DNA of 9,661 bases from Candidatus Bathyarchaeota archaeon (GCA_020356305.1 CP070636.1:603036-612696), one strand, 5' to 3'. Shown: positions 1 through 6,508, counted from the first letter of the stretch. Notes: generated from the sequence alone by a model not told the origin. Translations and numbers: made by a program.

Positions 1-1
1 A

Positions 2-625
2 AACTGGTATTCCTTACCGGGAGACATGTTTGAAGTAAAGGTAGACAATTTCATAATTGATATTGTGAGAGAGGCTCTTCTGATTGAAATACAGACCAAG
101 AACTTTTTTGGTATCAAGAAGAAACTTATAAAGTTGCTTGAAAACCATGAAGTCCGACTGGTCTATCCTATTCCGCAGCTAAAATGGATAGTTCACGTCA
201 CAGAATCGGGTGAGAGAATTAGAAGGAGAATAGCCCCAAGAAAAGGAAATCTCGGTGATCTATTCTACGAACTGATAAGAACACCAAATCTCATTAAGAA
301 AGACAACTTCTCATTAGAAGTCTTGATGATTGATGAAGAAGAAGTAAGATGCAACGATGGTAAGGGAAGTTGGAGGAGAAGAGGCGTAAGTATCAAAGAT
401 CGAAGGTTAATGAATGTTAATAACAAGATTCTTTTCAAGAATGAGAACGACTTTCTAAGATTCTTGCCCGAATATCCCATCAAACCATTCACCAATAGAA
501 AATTTACAGAACTAAGTGGAGTCTCCATCAGCCTAGCTCGAAAGATCACCTATTGCCTGAGGAAAATGGGTGCAATAACAGCCTCTGGAAAAAGAGGAAA
601 GGAACTAATATTCGAAATCTGCTAA
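2..625 (+). CDS. PD-(D/E)xK-like protein with C-terminal winged helix, 5' end outside window
   Basis: The reading frame is open from base 2 through to a TAA at 623-625. The first ATG is at 26, but the preceding in-frame residues (NWYSLPGD) read naturally into the protein and no Shine-Dalgarno motif precedes 26, so I treat the gene as cut by the window edge. Counting from Met26, the N-terminal part has D12 followed by E21-I-Q23 in IDIVREALLIEIQT, then a basic helix (KNFFGIKKKL). This D...ExQ pattern resembles the active-site strand of PD-(D/E)xK nucleases with Gln in place of Lys. A conserved-looking block WRRRGVSIKDRRL follows, and residues about 150-199 look like a winged helix-turn-helix (FTELSGVSISLARKITYCLRKMG). 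I recall similar uncharacterised archaeal and bacterial proteins but no gene name. Nuclease activity is inference. It is separated by 346 nt from the next gene and is probably unrelated to it. Confidence 0.7.
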   Translation, partial: NWYSLPGDMFEVKVDNFIIDIVREALLIEIQTKNFFGIKKKLIKLLENHEVRLVYPIPQLKWIVHVTESGERIRRRIAPRKGNLGDLFYELIRTPNLIKKDNFSLEVLMIDEEEVRCNDGKGSWRRRGVSIKDRRLMNVNNKILFKNENDFLRFLPEYPIKPFTNRKFTELSGVSISLARKITYCLRKMGAITASGKRGKELIFEIC

Positions 626-633
626 TGTGTGCA

Positions 634-660
634 CTTTCTAATTTCTATTTTCTAAAAATT
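634..660 (+). terminator. Possible T-rich archaeal terminator
   Basis: Just after the stop of the first gene there are three closely spaced TTTCTA units in a pyrimidine-rich, T-run-containing stretch. Archaeal transcription often ends at such oligo-T runs without a hairpin. This is inferred from composition only. Confidence 0.3.
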
Positions 661-834
661 CTCGACTCCTAGAAATCCGATTTTCTTGTTCTTAGGTTAG
701 AATTTAGAAACTTGGAAAACACACGATGTGCGTGCCACCGCAAACGGGAACGCGATATATATGAGGGCCTCTATCTATAAATAATGTTCATGGGTGTCAC
801 TTTTTCTCGAAAAACGTCGTTTAGTATATAAACC

Positions 835-858
835 CTTATAAAAATTATGTTTTATAAG
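835..858. promoter_or_regulatory. Perfect 9-bp inverted repeat, operator-like
   Basis: CTTATAAAA and its exact reverse complement TTTTATAAG are separated by 6 nt. Each arm contains a TATA-like core. It lies about 115 nt upstream of the threonine synthase-like start. It could be a regulator site or simply an AT-rich dyad near a second promoter. The high AT content makes chance dyads more likely. Confidence 0.35.
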
Positions 859-933
859 ATCAAAATACATGATAGAGATCATACTCGAAAAAAGGGAGAA
901 AAGGAGTGCCAAATATTGGTTTTTACCAGTGAT

Positions 934-941
934 TTATATAC
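934..941 (+). promoter_or_regulatory. TATA box for threonine synthase-like gene
   Basis: TTTATATA sits 31 nt upstream of the ATG at 972. A start of transcription about 25 nt downstream of the box would give a leader of only about 10 nt, consistent with archaeal genes having short or no leaders. Confidence 0.45.
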
Positions 942-971
942 AATGATGGCTAGTCCAATTGGATGATGTAA

Positions 972-2219
972 ATGTCCTTTGTTTCAAAAATGAAATGTGC
1001 TCGTTGTGGAAATGAATATTCACTTGAGGAAAAAGTCTGTATGTGCCCAAGGAGAGATGATGGGCGCCTCGATATTCATTACGATTACTCAGCTCTGGCC
1101 GTGAGGGTGAATAAGAAACTGCTTGTTAAGCGAGTTCCGAGCGTATGGAAATATCACGAGTTTCTTCCAGTTGAGAGCCAGAGGCACATTGTTACCCTGG
1201 GTGAGGGTGGAACTCCGCTGCTCAGAGCAAATAACCTGGGTAGAGAAATAGGTTTAAGAAATCTCTATTTAAAAGACGAAACGGGGAATCCAACAGGCTC
1301 ATTTAAAGATCGTTCGATGACGGTTGGTGTATCCAAAGCTCTCGAATTCGCCGCCAAAACTGTGGCGACAGCATCTAGTGGAAATGCTGCGGCATCGTTA
1401 GCTGCTTATTCCGCAAAGGCTAGATTGAAATGCTTCGCCTTCGTTTTGGATTTTGCATCTTCTGCAAAAATCGCTCAAATTCGCCTGTATGGAGCAGACG
1501 TCGTGAAGGTAAGGGCAGTTGAAGAGGGCAAGGATCCCACTGTTCAAATGTTGCGCATGGCCATCGAGAAATATGGATGGTATCCCTGTCCTAGTTATGG
1601 GCCCTTCAACCCCTACCAAGTTGAAGGCCCTAAAACGATGTCCTACGAAATCATCGAACAGCTGAATTGGAATCCACCAGATTGGGTTATCATTCCAGTT
1701 GGCTCAGCCTGCCTCTTGACCGGAGTTTGGAAAGGATTCACAGATTTTCACAAGGTTGGCTTTATTGATTCTATGCCAAGATTGGCTGCAATACAACCGA
1801 CGGGGTGCGCTCCCCTTGTGAGGGCTTTTAAGGAGGGAAAAAGACCGTTTGAAATCAAGCCATGGAAGCGCCCTCATACTATTGCCGGGGGGCTAGCCGA
1901 TTTTCTTCCATGGGACAGGGATGCTGCTTTAGTTGCTTTAAGGAACAGGGGAACTGCCGAAGCGGTTTCTGATGAAGAAATACTTAGGGCTCAGAGGCTT
2001 CTCGCCTCTACGGAGGGCATATTCGCCGAGCCTTCTGGAGTAGCTTCGCTCGCCGGACTGATTAGACTTCTTGACGAAGACGTTGTAGGGAAAGATGGAA
2101 ATGTAGTAGTATTAATCACTGGAAGTGGATTGAAGGATCCTGAAGTAGTAACGAAAACATTTAAAGAAGTATCTACAATCAAACCCAGCACCGTGGAGCT
2201 TGAAAAACTATGGACCTAA
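972..2219 (+). CDS. Threonine synthase-like PLP enzyme with N-terminal zinc ribbon
   Basis: This is a 415-aa fold-type-II PLP enzyme. Cys9, Cys12, Cys23 and Cys25 form the zinc-ribbon-like N-terminus common in archaeal threonine synthases. The PLP lysine is K112 in NPTGSFKDR (107-115), SSGNAAASLAAY (135-146) is the substrate/PLP loop, and NPYQVEGPKT, AEPSG (352-356) and GSGLKDP (384-390) match the ThrC family. The phosphate-holding loop, normally GNxGN, reads GSACL here (244-248), and the familiar Gly after FKDR is Ser, so it is a divergent member. True threonine synthase (O-phosphohomoserine to threonine) is possible. A relative such as cysteate synthase, or a beta-eliminase working with the convergent carbamoyltransferase operon, is equally open. 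The start at 972 is chosen for its weak GGATG motif and promoter spacing; ATG 990 (MKCARCG) is an alternative. Confidence 0.85.
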   Translation: MSFVSKMKCARCGNEYSLEEKVCMCPRRDDGRLDIHYDYSALAVRVNKKLLVKRVPSVWKYHEFLPVESQRHIVTLGEGGTPLLRANNLGREIGLRNLYLKDETGNPTGSFKDRSMTVGVSKALEFAAKTVATASSGNAAASLAAYSAKARLKCFAFVLDFASSAKIAQIRLYGADVVKVRAVEEGKDPTVQMLRMAIEKYGWYPCPSYGPFNPYQVEGPKTMSYEIIEQLNWNPPDWVIIPVGSACLLTGVWKGFTDFHKVGFIDSMPRLAAIQPTGCAPLVRAFKEGKRPFEIKPWKRPHTIAGGLADFLPWDRDAALVALRNRGTAEAVSDEEILRAQRLLASTEGIFAEPSGVASLAGLIRLLDEDVVGKDGNVVVLITGSGLKDPEVVTKTFKEVSTIKPSTVELEKLWT

Positions 2220-2225
2220 CCAGGC

Positions 2226-2236
2226 CGCGCGTGCAC
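2226..2236. repeat. Alternating purine-pyrimidine GC tract 1
   Basis: CGCGCGTGCAC lies seven bases after the stop of the threonine synthase-like gene. It is one of seven GC-rich, strictly alternating purine-pyrimidine tracts in the window and is discussed under findings. Confidence 0.5.
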
Positions 2237-2292
2237 AAACGCTGCAAACTACCTTAGCGCGTCCTAGAGCCTCACTTCTTTGATCTTAGTCA

Positions 2293-2331
2293 GAGAAAGG
2301 ATTGCCATCTTAGTTTAGAAGTTCCTTTCTC
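2293..2331. terminator. Possible bidirectional terminator hairpin between convergent genes
   Basis: GAGAAAGGA (2293-2301) pairs perfectly with TCCTTTCTC (2323-2331) across a 21-nt loop. It lies between the 3' ends of the + strand threonine synthase-like gene and the - strand cysteine synthase-like gene. No strong T-run follows on either strand, so the role is inferred from position and symmetry. Confidence 0.35.
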
Positions 2332-2340
2332 CGGGACCTT

Positions 2341-3393
2341 TTACTCTATGATCTCCCAGCTGGCTTGATATTTGTCCAATTCACGGATAGTGTGTTCATC
2401 CAGAGGGTGTTCGCGTTCTGGAATATCCACCGCTTTTATTTCTCCACAGAGTTCCGTGGAGAGATATCTCTGTCCAGTATCGTTAATCATCGTCACTATC
2501 GTCTCAAACTCTGGATGACGTCCAGCAATTTTCACTGCTGCAGCCACGTTGCAGCCCGAAGAAATTCCGCAAAAGATCCCCTCTTCCAAGGTTAGTCTCT
2601 TTGCCATTGTAATTGCTTCTTCTGAGGTGGTGGTTACGATCCCTTCAAGGAGACTTAAGTCTAGGTTGAAGGGCACAAAACCGTCTCCAATGCCTTCAAC
2701 TTTATGGGAGCCCCACTCTCGCTTCGACAACATCGGCGCTTCCGAGGGCTCAACCGCGTAGAGCGCTGTGTTAGGGCTCTTTCCTTTCAAGAACCTGCCA
2801 ACGCCAGTTAACGTCCCGCCAGTACCCTGTGACGCGATAAAACAATCCACTTTCCCTCTAGTCTGCTGCCAAATCTCTGGACCAGTTGATTTGTAGTGGG
2901 CCATCGGGTTGTTAGGATTCCTATATTGATCTGGCCACCAATATTTCCCTGGGTTTTCCTTCCTCAACTCATCTATCTTTTCTAGACACAGATCAACATC
3001 ACTCTCGGCACCCGGCGTGAAAATTATGTCTCCCCCATAAGCACGAATGATTTTCATTCTCTCCTGGCTCATTCCAGCCGGTATCACGATCGTCACTCTA
3101 TAACCTAAAATCTCGCCGACAAATGCGCAGGCAATTCCCGCGTTTCCTGTCGATGCTTCAATGATCTCAATTCCCGGTTTTAAATCGCCAGCCTCGATCG
3201 CTTTTGTTATCATCTCAAGGTATATCCTGTCTTTCAAGCTTCCAGTGGGATTGAAGTATTCTAGCTTCACCAAAATGTCGGCGTCTATCCCTTCGGCGTT
3301 CGGAATTTTCCTCAGCTTAACAAGAGGGGTCCCACCGATGCTTTGGAACAAGTCGTCTAAAGCTTCTTTGTTTTTGTCCCACTTGACGGCCAT
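2341..3393 (-). CDS. Cysteine synthase / O-acetylserine sulfhydrylase-like PLP enzyme
   Basis: This is a 350-aa fold-type-II PLP protein of the CysK/CysM/cystathionine beta-synthase family. The PLP lysine is K54 in NPTGSLKDR, the substrate loop is STGNAG (81-86), the phosphate loop is GTGGT (190-194), the GIGxGF block is at 234-239, the PLP-ring serine segment is GISSG (276-280), and NDTGQRYLST (304-313) matches the family's C-terminal motif. No CBS domain follows. A strong GGGAGG Shine-Dalgarno motif inside the end of the preceding carbamoyltransferase gene lies 8 nt before the ATG, and only one base separates the two genes, so they are almost certainly co-transcribed. In YgeW-type clusters this place is taken by the diaminopropionate ammonia-lyase YgeX. 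This protein is not YgeX-like by motif. It may make or cleave a beta-substituted alanine such as 2,3-diaminopropionate, which is inference. Plain cysteine synthesis is the alternative. Confidence 0.88.
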   Translation of the reverse strand: MAVKWDKNKEALDDLFQSIGGTPLVKLRKIPNAEGIDADILVKLEYFNPTGSLKDRIYLEMITKAIEAGDLKPGIEIIEASTGNAGIACAFVGEILGYRVTIVIPAGMSQERMKIIRAYGGDIIFTPGAESDVDLCLEKIDELRKENPGKYWWPDQYRNPNNPMAHYKSTGPEIWQQTRGKVDCFIASQGTGGTLTGVGRFLKGKSPNTALYAVEPSEAPMLSKREWGSHKVEGIGDGFVPFNLDLSLLEGIVTTTSEEAITMAKRLTLEEGIFCGISSGCNVAAAVKIAGRHPEFETIVTMINDTGQRYLSTELCGEIKAVDIPEREHPLDEHTIRELDKYQASWEIIE

Positions 3394-3394
3394 T

Positions 3395-4438
3395 CTATTG
3401 TCCTCCCATTATAAGGGCCATAATTGCCTTCTGAGCGTGGAGTCTATTCTCCGCCTCGTCGAACACTATGGAGTGCGGTCCATCGATGGCCTCGTCCGTC
3501 ACTTCCATGCCTCTGTCTGCTGGCAGGCAGTGCATATAGATCACGTCTTTCGCGCAGAGTTCAAGCTTTTCGGTTGTGGCGATCCAATCCTTGTGCTTGT
3601 TCATCAGTTCCAGCATTCTCTCTTCGTCAACCTTGAGCACATTTGGGGGCATAAACTTGAGGCTTCCCCAAGACTTCGGATAGACTACGTCTGCACCCTC
3701 AAACGCTTCGTCCATGCTATAGCTTATCTCAAAGCTTCCTCCACTCTCGTCAGCGTTCTTCTTCGTCATTTCTATGATCTCTGGATCAAGCTCCAGACCA
3801 TCGGGATGAGCCAGAACCACGTCGGCTCCAAACCTCGTGAAATTCAGAACACAGCTCTGGGGAACCGCGACTGGTTTTACACCACCAGAATAGGCCCAGC
3901 TTACGACGACTTTCTTTTCCTCAAGAGTACCTAACTTCTCCTTTATGGTGAGCACATCTGCCATAGATTGGCATGGGTGAAACATGTCGCACTCCATGTT
4001 GATCACCGGAATAGCAGCCCACTTTGCGAACTCTCTTACAATCTGGTTGCCCTTTCCATAGATCCAGTTTACCGATTCGCCATAGATTCTGACCGATATG
4101 GCATTGCCATACCCACTCAGCACTCTGGTCACGTCGGATATCCTCTCCGTCACGTAGGGAATCTCATCTCCTGCAAGAGCTGGCTTGTACACCGCCCTTG
4201 GAGCGAGGTATATTCCCTGCCCACCCAATTGAAAGATTCCAGTCTGGAAGCTGTTCCTTGTTCTCAGAGATGGATTATAGAAAAGCATGTAGAGGGTTTT
4301 CCCCTCGAGCAACCTATGTGGAATTCCCCTCTTCTGTTTCTCCTTCAGCTCCGCAGCCAGCTTTACGGTTGTATCTAACTCCTCCCTACTCCACTCCTGC
4401 GTCGTGACGAGGTCTCTGCCCCTAAGATTCGCCGACAT
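3395..4438 (-). CDS. ygeW: Knotted carbamoyltransferase, YgeW / N-acetylornithine carbamoyltransferase-like
   Basis: This is a 347-aa aspartate/ornithine carbamoyltransferase family protein. The carbamoyl-phosphate motif SLRTR is at 57-61, HPCQ at 154-157 and HCLP at 303-306. The middle region (VVVSWAYSGGVKPVAVPQ, TRFGADVVLAHPDGLELDPE, NADESGGSF, ADVVYPKSW) resembles YgeW and AOTCase rather than ordinary OTCase, pointing to the deep-knot subfamily. The C-terminus (HCLPADRGMEVTDEAIDGP, FDEAENRLHAQKA) is more OTCase-like. From remembered AOTCase sequence, the acetylornithine-sensing Glu92 falls on Thr98 here, and the carboxylated Lys after HCLP is Glu312, so N-acetylornithine is not clearly the substrate. 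I chose ATG 4438 (MSANLRGRD) because the longer frame begins at a TTG (4459) with little support. It is downstream of the M20 hydrolase and one base before the cysteine synthase-like gene. The symbol marks family resemblance, not proven function. Confidence 0.85.
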   Translation of the reverse strand: MSANLRGRDLVTTQEWSREELDTTVKLAAELKEKQKRGIPHRLLEGKTLYMLFYNPSLRTRNSFQTGIFQLGGQGIYLAPRAVYKPALAGDEIPYVTERISDVTRVLSGYGNAISVRIYGESVNWIYGKGNQIVREFAKWAAIPVINMECDMFHPCQSMADVLTIKEKLGTLEEKKVVVSWAYSGGVKPVAVPQSCVLNFTRFGADVVLAHPDGLELDPEIIEMTKKNADESGGSFEISYSMDEAFEGADVVYPKSWGSLKFMPPNVLKVDEERMLELMNKHKDWIATTEKLELCAKDVIYMHCLPADRGMEVTDEAIDGPHSIVFDEAENRLHAQKAIMALIMGGQ

Positions 4439-4483
4439 CCGCAACCATCTCACATGCAAAATTCGTACATTGTATCTTAATCT

Positions 4484-4500
4484 CTTTTACTTAAAGTCTC
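4484..4500 (-). promoter_or_regulatory. Possible promoter before the carbamoyltransferase
   Basis: On the - strand GAGACTTTAAGTAAAAG combines a purine-rich BRE-like stretch with a TATA-like TTTAAGTAAA. It is centred about 52 nt before ATG 4438 and would give a leader of about 27 nt. If used, the carbamoyltransferase/PLP pair could be expressed apart from the upstream hydrolase gene. Confidence 0.3.
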
Positions 4501-4527
4501 TTTCATGCTAACATGGTGGTTCGAGAT

Positions 4528-5697
4528 TCATGAAATTAAACTTTCAACTATGGCAACGTACGCTTGTACGGTCTTTTCCACGTCTTTCATGCGTACATGC
4601 TCATTTGGCTGGTGAGCCAAAGCCTCGTTTCCAGGTCCAACTCCTACCGTTGGAATTCCCTTTAAACCATAGGTATAAACGCCGTCTGTGCTGAACTTCC
4701 AAACGTGGGTGTCGGCGCGGAATCCGCTTTTCAAGAGGGACTTCAGTGCTTTTTGAACGATTCCCGTTTTCTTGATGAACCATGGGGGGAAGAAATTCTT
4801 CGTCCTCAATTTTTTTCCAGTCCAGCATTTTATGTCCTCTTCAAGGATACGTGTTGTTCCATCTAAGACGGTTTTTTCCCTTACGAGTTCGCCAACTTTT
4901 TCCTTAATTGGTTTAAGGATTTCGTGTTCTGTTTCCTGAAGGATCGTTCGTCGATCAAAGAGTATTTGGGACCTGTCAGGTATTTGGGGGCCAACTTTTG
5001 GTGAGGCACTCAAGCTTATCGTAGCTATTGTGGCTTTTCCCAGTTTTGGATGAAATGGAAGGTTGGGATTCAACTCTTCTTCAATATAGCTGATCAATGT
5101 GGAGGCCGCGTGAAGAGCGTTTAAAGCGAGTTCGGGCATACTTGCGTGGGCCGTTCTTCCATTCAATTCAACGTCTACGACCGCCCTTCCCCTGTGTCCT
5201 ATACCCAAATCTAGGTTCGTGGCCTCCCCAAGCACGACCAAATCTGGTGCGCTCTCTATCTCCTTCTCGATAATGTGTTGTATGGCGGTTCCCTCTACAG
5301 TCTCCTCGTGGACAACGAAACAAAGTAGCAACGTTCCTTCATGCTCTTTATTTGCGACTTCTTTTGCTGCAAACGTCATAGCTGCAAGAGAAGCTTTCAT
5401 GTCAACAGCCCCTCTTCCAAATATGTTTCCGTTAATTAGTTCAGCTGAGTAAGGTTGACATTTCCACAGGTTGAGGTTCCCAGGCGAAACGTGGTCCATA
5501 TGGCCCTCTAAAACGACTAGAGGACGCAACGATCTCCCCTTGATGAATCCGATAACGTCGCCGAGTTCGTCTATGTAGACCCTGTCTGAGCCAAATTCGT
5601 TTAGAACGTCTCTCACAAAAAAGGCTAATTCCTTCTCCTCTCCAGACAAGCTAGGGATCTGAACAAATCTCCTAGCGTAGTGGATTACATCTTTCAC
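4528..5697 (-). CDS. ygeY: M20 family metallohydrolase, YgeY-like
   Basis: This is a 389-aa di-zinc M20 hydrolase (amide or peptide hydrolase, cytoplasmic). Expected ligands and catalytic residues are present: H66 and D68 in GHMDHV, D99 in GRGAVDM, E131-E132 in VHEET, E158 in LGEAT and H362 in AHQPNE. It follows E. coli YgeY, as I remember it, closely at several places: NLNLWKCQPY, HRGRAVVDVELNG, FDRRT, WTGKKL...FFPPW and VWKFSTDGVYTYGLKGIPTVGVGPGNEALAHQPNE. YgeY is tied to ygeW and ygeX in bacteria, and the knotted carbamoyltransferase follows 89 nt downstream here, which supports the assignment over ArgE/DapE. The start is GTG 5697, preceded by AGGAG with an 8-nt spacer. That ribosome site lies within the end of the upstream 77-aa gene, which overlaps by 26 nt. 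Confidence 0.88.
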   Translation of the reverse strand: MKDVIHYARRFVQIPSLSGEEKELAFFVRDVLNEFGSDRVYIDELGDVIGFIKGRSLRPLVVLEGHMDHVSPGNLNLWKCQPYSAELINGNIFGRGAVDMKASLAAMTFAAKEVANKEHEGTLLLCFVVHEETVEGTAIQHIIEKEIESAPDLVVLGEATNLDLGIGHRGRAVVDVELNGRTAHASMPELALNALHAASTLISYIEEELNPNLPFHPKLGKATIATISLSASPKVGPQIPDRSQILFDRRTILQETEHEILKPIKEKVGELVREKTVLDGTTRILEEDIKCWTGKKLRTKNFFPPWFIKKTGIVQKALKSLLKSGFRADTHVWKFSTDGVYTYGLKGIPTVGVGPGNEALAHQPNEHVRMKDVEKTVQAYVAIVESLIS

Positions 5698-5905
5698 GAT
5701 GGTTACTCCTGAAGGGGGTTTTACTTTTCTCAGGTGGCCGGTTAGGAGGGGTCCTAATGAAACTCATATGTTGTGGAATGTGAACGGAACTCCACATCCA
5801 CACGCCTTTTCCCTTGGAAAAGTCTAGCCGAAGTTTCAAGGCTTTTTTCTCGTCTTTGATTAGGGATTCGACGAATTTCTTGGTCCATCTTTCTCTGAAA
5901 CTCAT
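5672..5905 (-). CDS. 77-aa unknown protein, translationally coupled to HD gene
   Basis: The ATG at 5905 overlaps the TGA of the HD gene as ATGA, and a strong GGAGGA motif lies 8 nt before it, inside the HD gene. These two facts argue for a real translated gene although I do not recognise the product. The N-terminal 40 residues (MSFRERWTKKFVESLIKDEKK...) are charged and helical-looking. The C-terminal 30 are Pro/Arg/Ser-rich and less protein-like. They run 26 nt into the M20 gene and contain its ribosome site, so a frameshifted or shortened end is possible. No signal peptide, membrane segment or metal motif is visible. Its position between the HD enzyme and the YgeY-like hydrolase puts it in the same transcript. 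Confidence 0.55.
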   Translation of the reverse strand: MSFRERWTKKFVESLIKDEKKALKLRLDFSKGKGVWMWSSVHIPQHMSFIRTPPNRPPEKSKTPFRSNHRERCNPLR

Positions 5906-6468
5906 TTTCGCTGTTCCTCCAGCAAGCATGAGAGGAGGTTTCTCAGCTTCGGCCGTGTGATGACCTCTTCTGCGGATTTGAAGAATCTTCTTAGGCTCTG
6001 TCTTGTTGAACCAGCTTGTTCATATTCCTTTGCCTGTAGGGCCATTTCCAGCTTTTCGAGTTGTCTGACAATCTTCGCCTCCTTGGTCTCGCATTTCTTG
6101 TACTCGTTCCAAACGGCCATGTATTTTTCCCTCTGCTTTTTTGGGAGGAGGCTTAGTATTTGGTGCATGGCTGTGTCTTCCCTTGCTTCACTCTCAGCAG
6201 TCTTTTTTGACGGAGTTAGGTCTCCCACAATGATTTCAGGAAGGTCATGGATCAATGCCATCCTGATAAGCTTTAGTTCGTCTAGCCCCTCTAGGTCGGA
6301 GTATATCATACAGAGTATCGAGGTTCTAAAAGTGTGGTCTGCAACGGATTCTGATCGTGGTATGCCTACTTGGACCCAACCGGATCGTGGGATTCGTTTC
6401 AATCTCCCAGCTATTCGAAAAAATTCTACGAGATTTTGAGTACTGGTTCTCGACAACTTTTCCAACAC
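5902..6468 (-). CDS. HD-domain phosphohydrolase (YfbR/5'-nucleotidase-like)
   Basis: This is a 188-aa HD superfamily protein. The metal motif is H45 (SVADHTFR), H74-D75 (ALIHDLPE) and, where the family normally has an Asp (DKLEMxLQAxEYE), Glu138 in EKLEMALQAKEYE. The overall layout (short helix, GWVxxGIPRSESVADHTFR, IHDLPEIxVGDLTP, KLExALQAxEYE) is that of archaeal relatives of bacterial YfbR deoxynucleoside 5'-monophosphatases, so a nucleotide phosphatase role is likely, though the substrate is not visible. The start is GTG 6468, with only a weak GGGG motif 8 nt upstream. It is first in the run HD gene, 77-aa gene, M20 hydrolase, carbamoyltransferase and PLP enzyme, and follows the MFS gene by 106 nt. 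The Asp-to-Glu change at a presumed metal ligand is unusual but conservative. Confidence 0.85.
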   Translation of the reverse strand: MLEKLSRTSTQNLVEFFRIAGRLKRIPRSGWVQVGIPRSESVADHTFRTSILCMIYSDLEGLDELKLIRMALIHDLPEIIVGDLTPSKKTAESEAREDTAMHQILSLLPKKQREKYMAVWNEYKKCETKEAKIVRQLEKLEMALQAKEYEQAGSTRQSLRRFFKSAEEVITRPKLRNLLSCLLEEQRK

Positions 6469-6492
6469 GAATTCGCCCCAATAATCAATTAC

Positions 6493-6508
6493 AGGAGAAT
6501 ATTTTCCT
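6493..6508. promoter_or_regulatory. TATA-like element inside an imperfect palindrome, upstream of HD gene
   Basis: AGGAGAAT and ATTTTCCT form a 16-bp dyad with one mismatched pair position per arm. On the - strand the same bases read GAGGAAAATATT, a BRE plus TATA-like element about 35 nt before GTG 6468. The site could be both promoter and operator for the HD-led operon. The role is inferred from position. Confidence 0.35.

Larger units (their letters stand above)
626..971. other. 346-nt AT-rich gene-free stretch
   Basis: No convincing gene lies here. The stretch contains a T-rich run after the first gene, several TATA-like sequences (around 753-760, 775-782, 824-831 and 934-941), a 9-bp inverted repeat at 835-858 and a short one at 869-882. 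The density of TATA-like sites and dyads suggests a regulated promoter region for the threonine synthase-like gene, or an unrecognised small RNA. I could not identify a known RNA family or riboswitch in it. Confidence 0.5.

Noticed and set aside
869..943. Short upstream frame starting ATGATAGAG before the threonine synthase-like gene
   Set aside because: It has no ribosome site, no recognisable product, and covers the TATA box assigned to the downstream gene.
3161..3934. 257-codon + strand frame opposite the cysteine synthase-like and carbamoyltransferase genes
   Set aside because: It lies antisense across two well-supported enzymes and its protein has no family motifs; it is a shadow of their codon pattern.
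3395..4459. TTG start at 4459 for the carbamoyltransferase
   Set aside because: The seven added residues do not resemble family N-termini and ATG 4438 gives the expected MSANLRGRD beginning.
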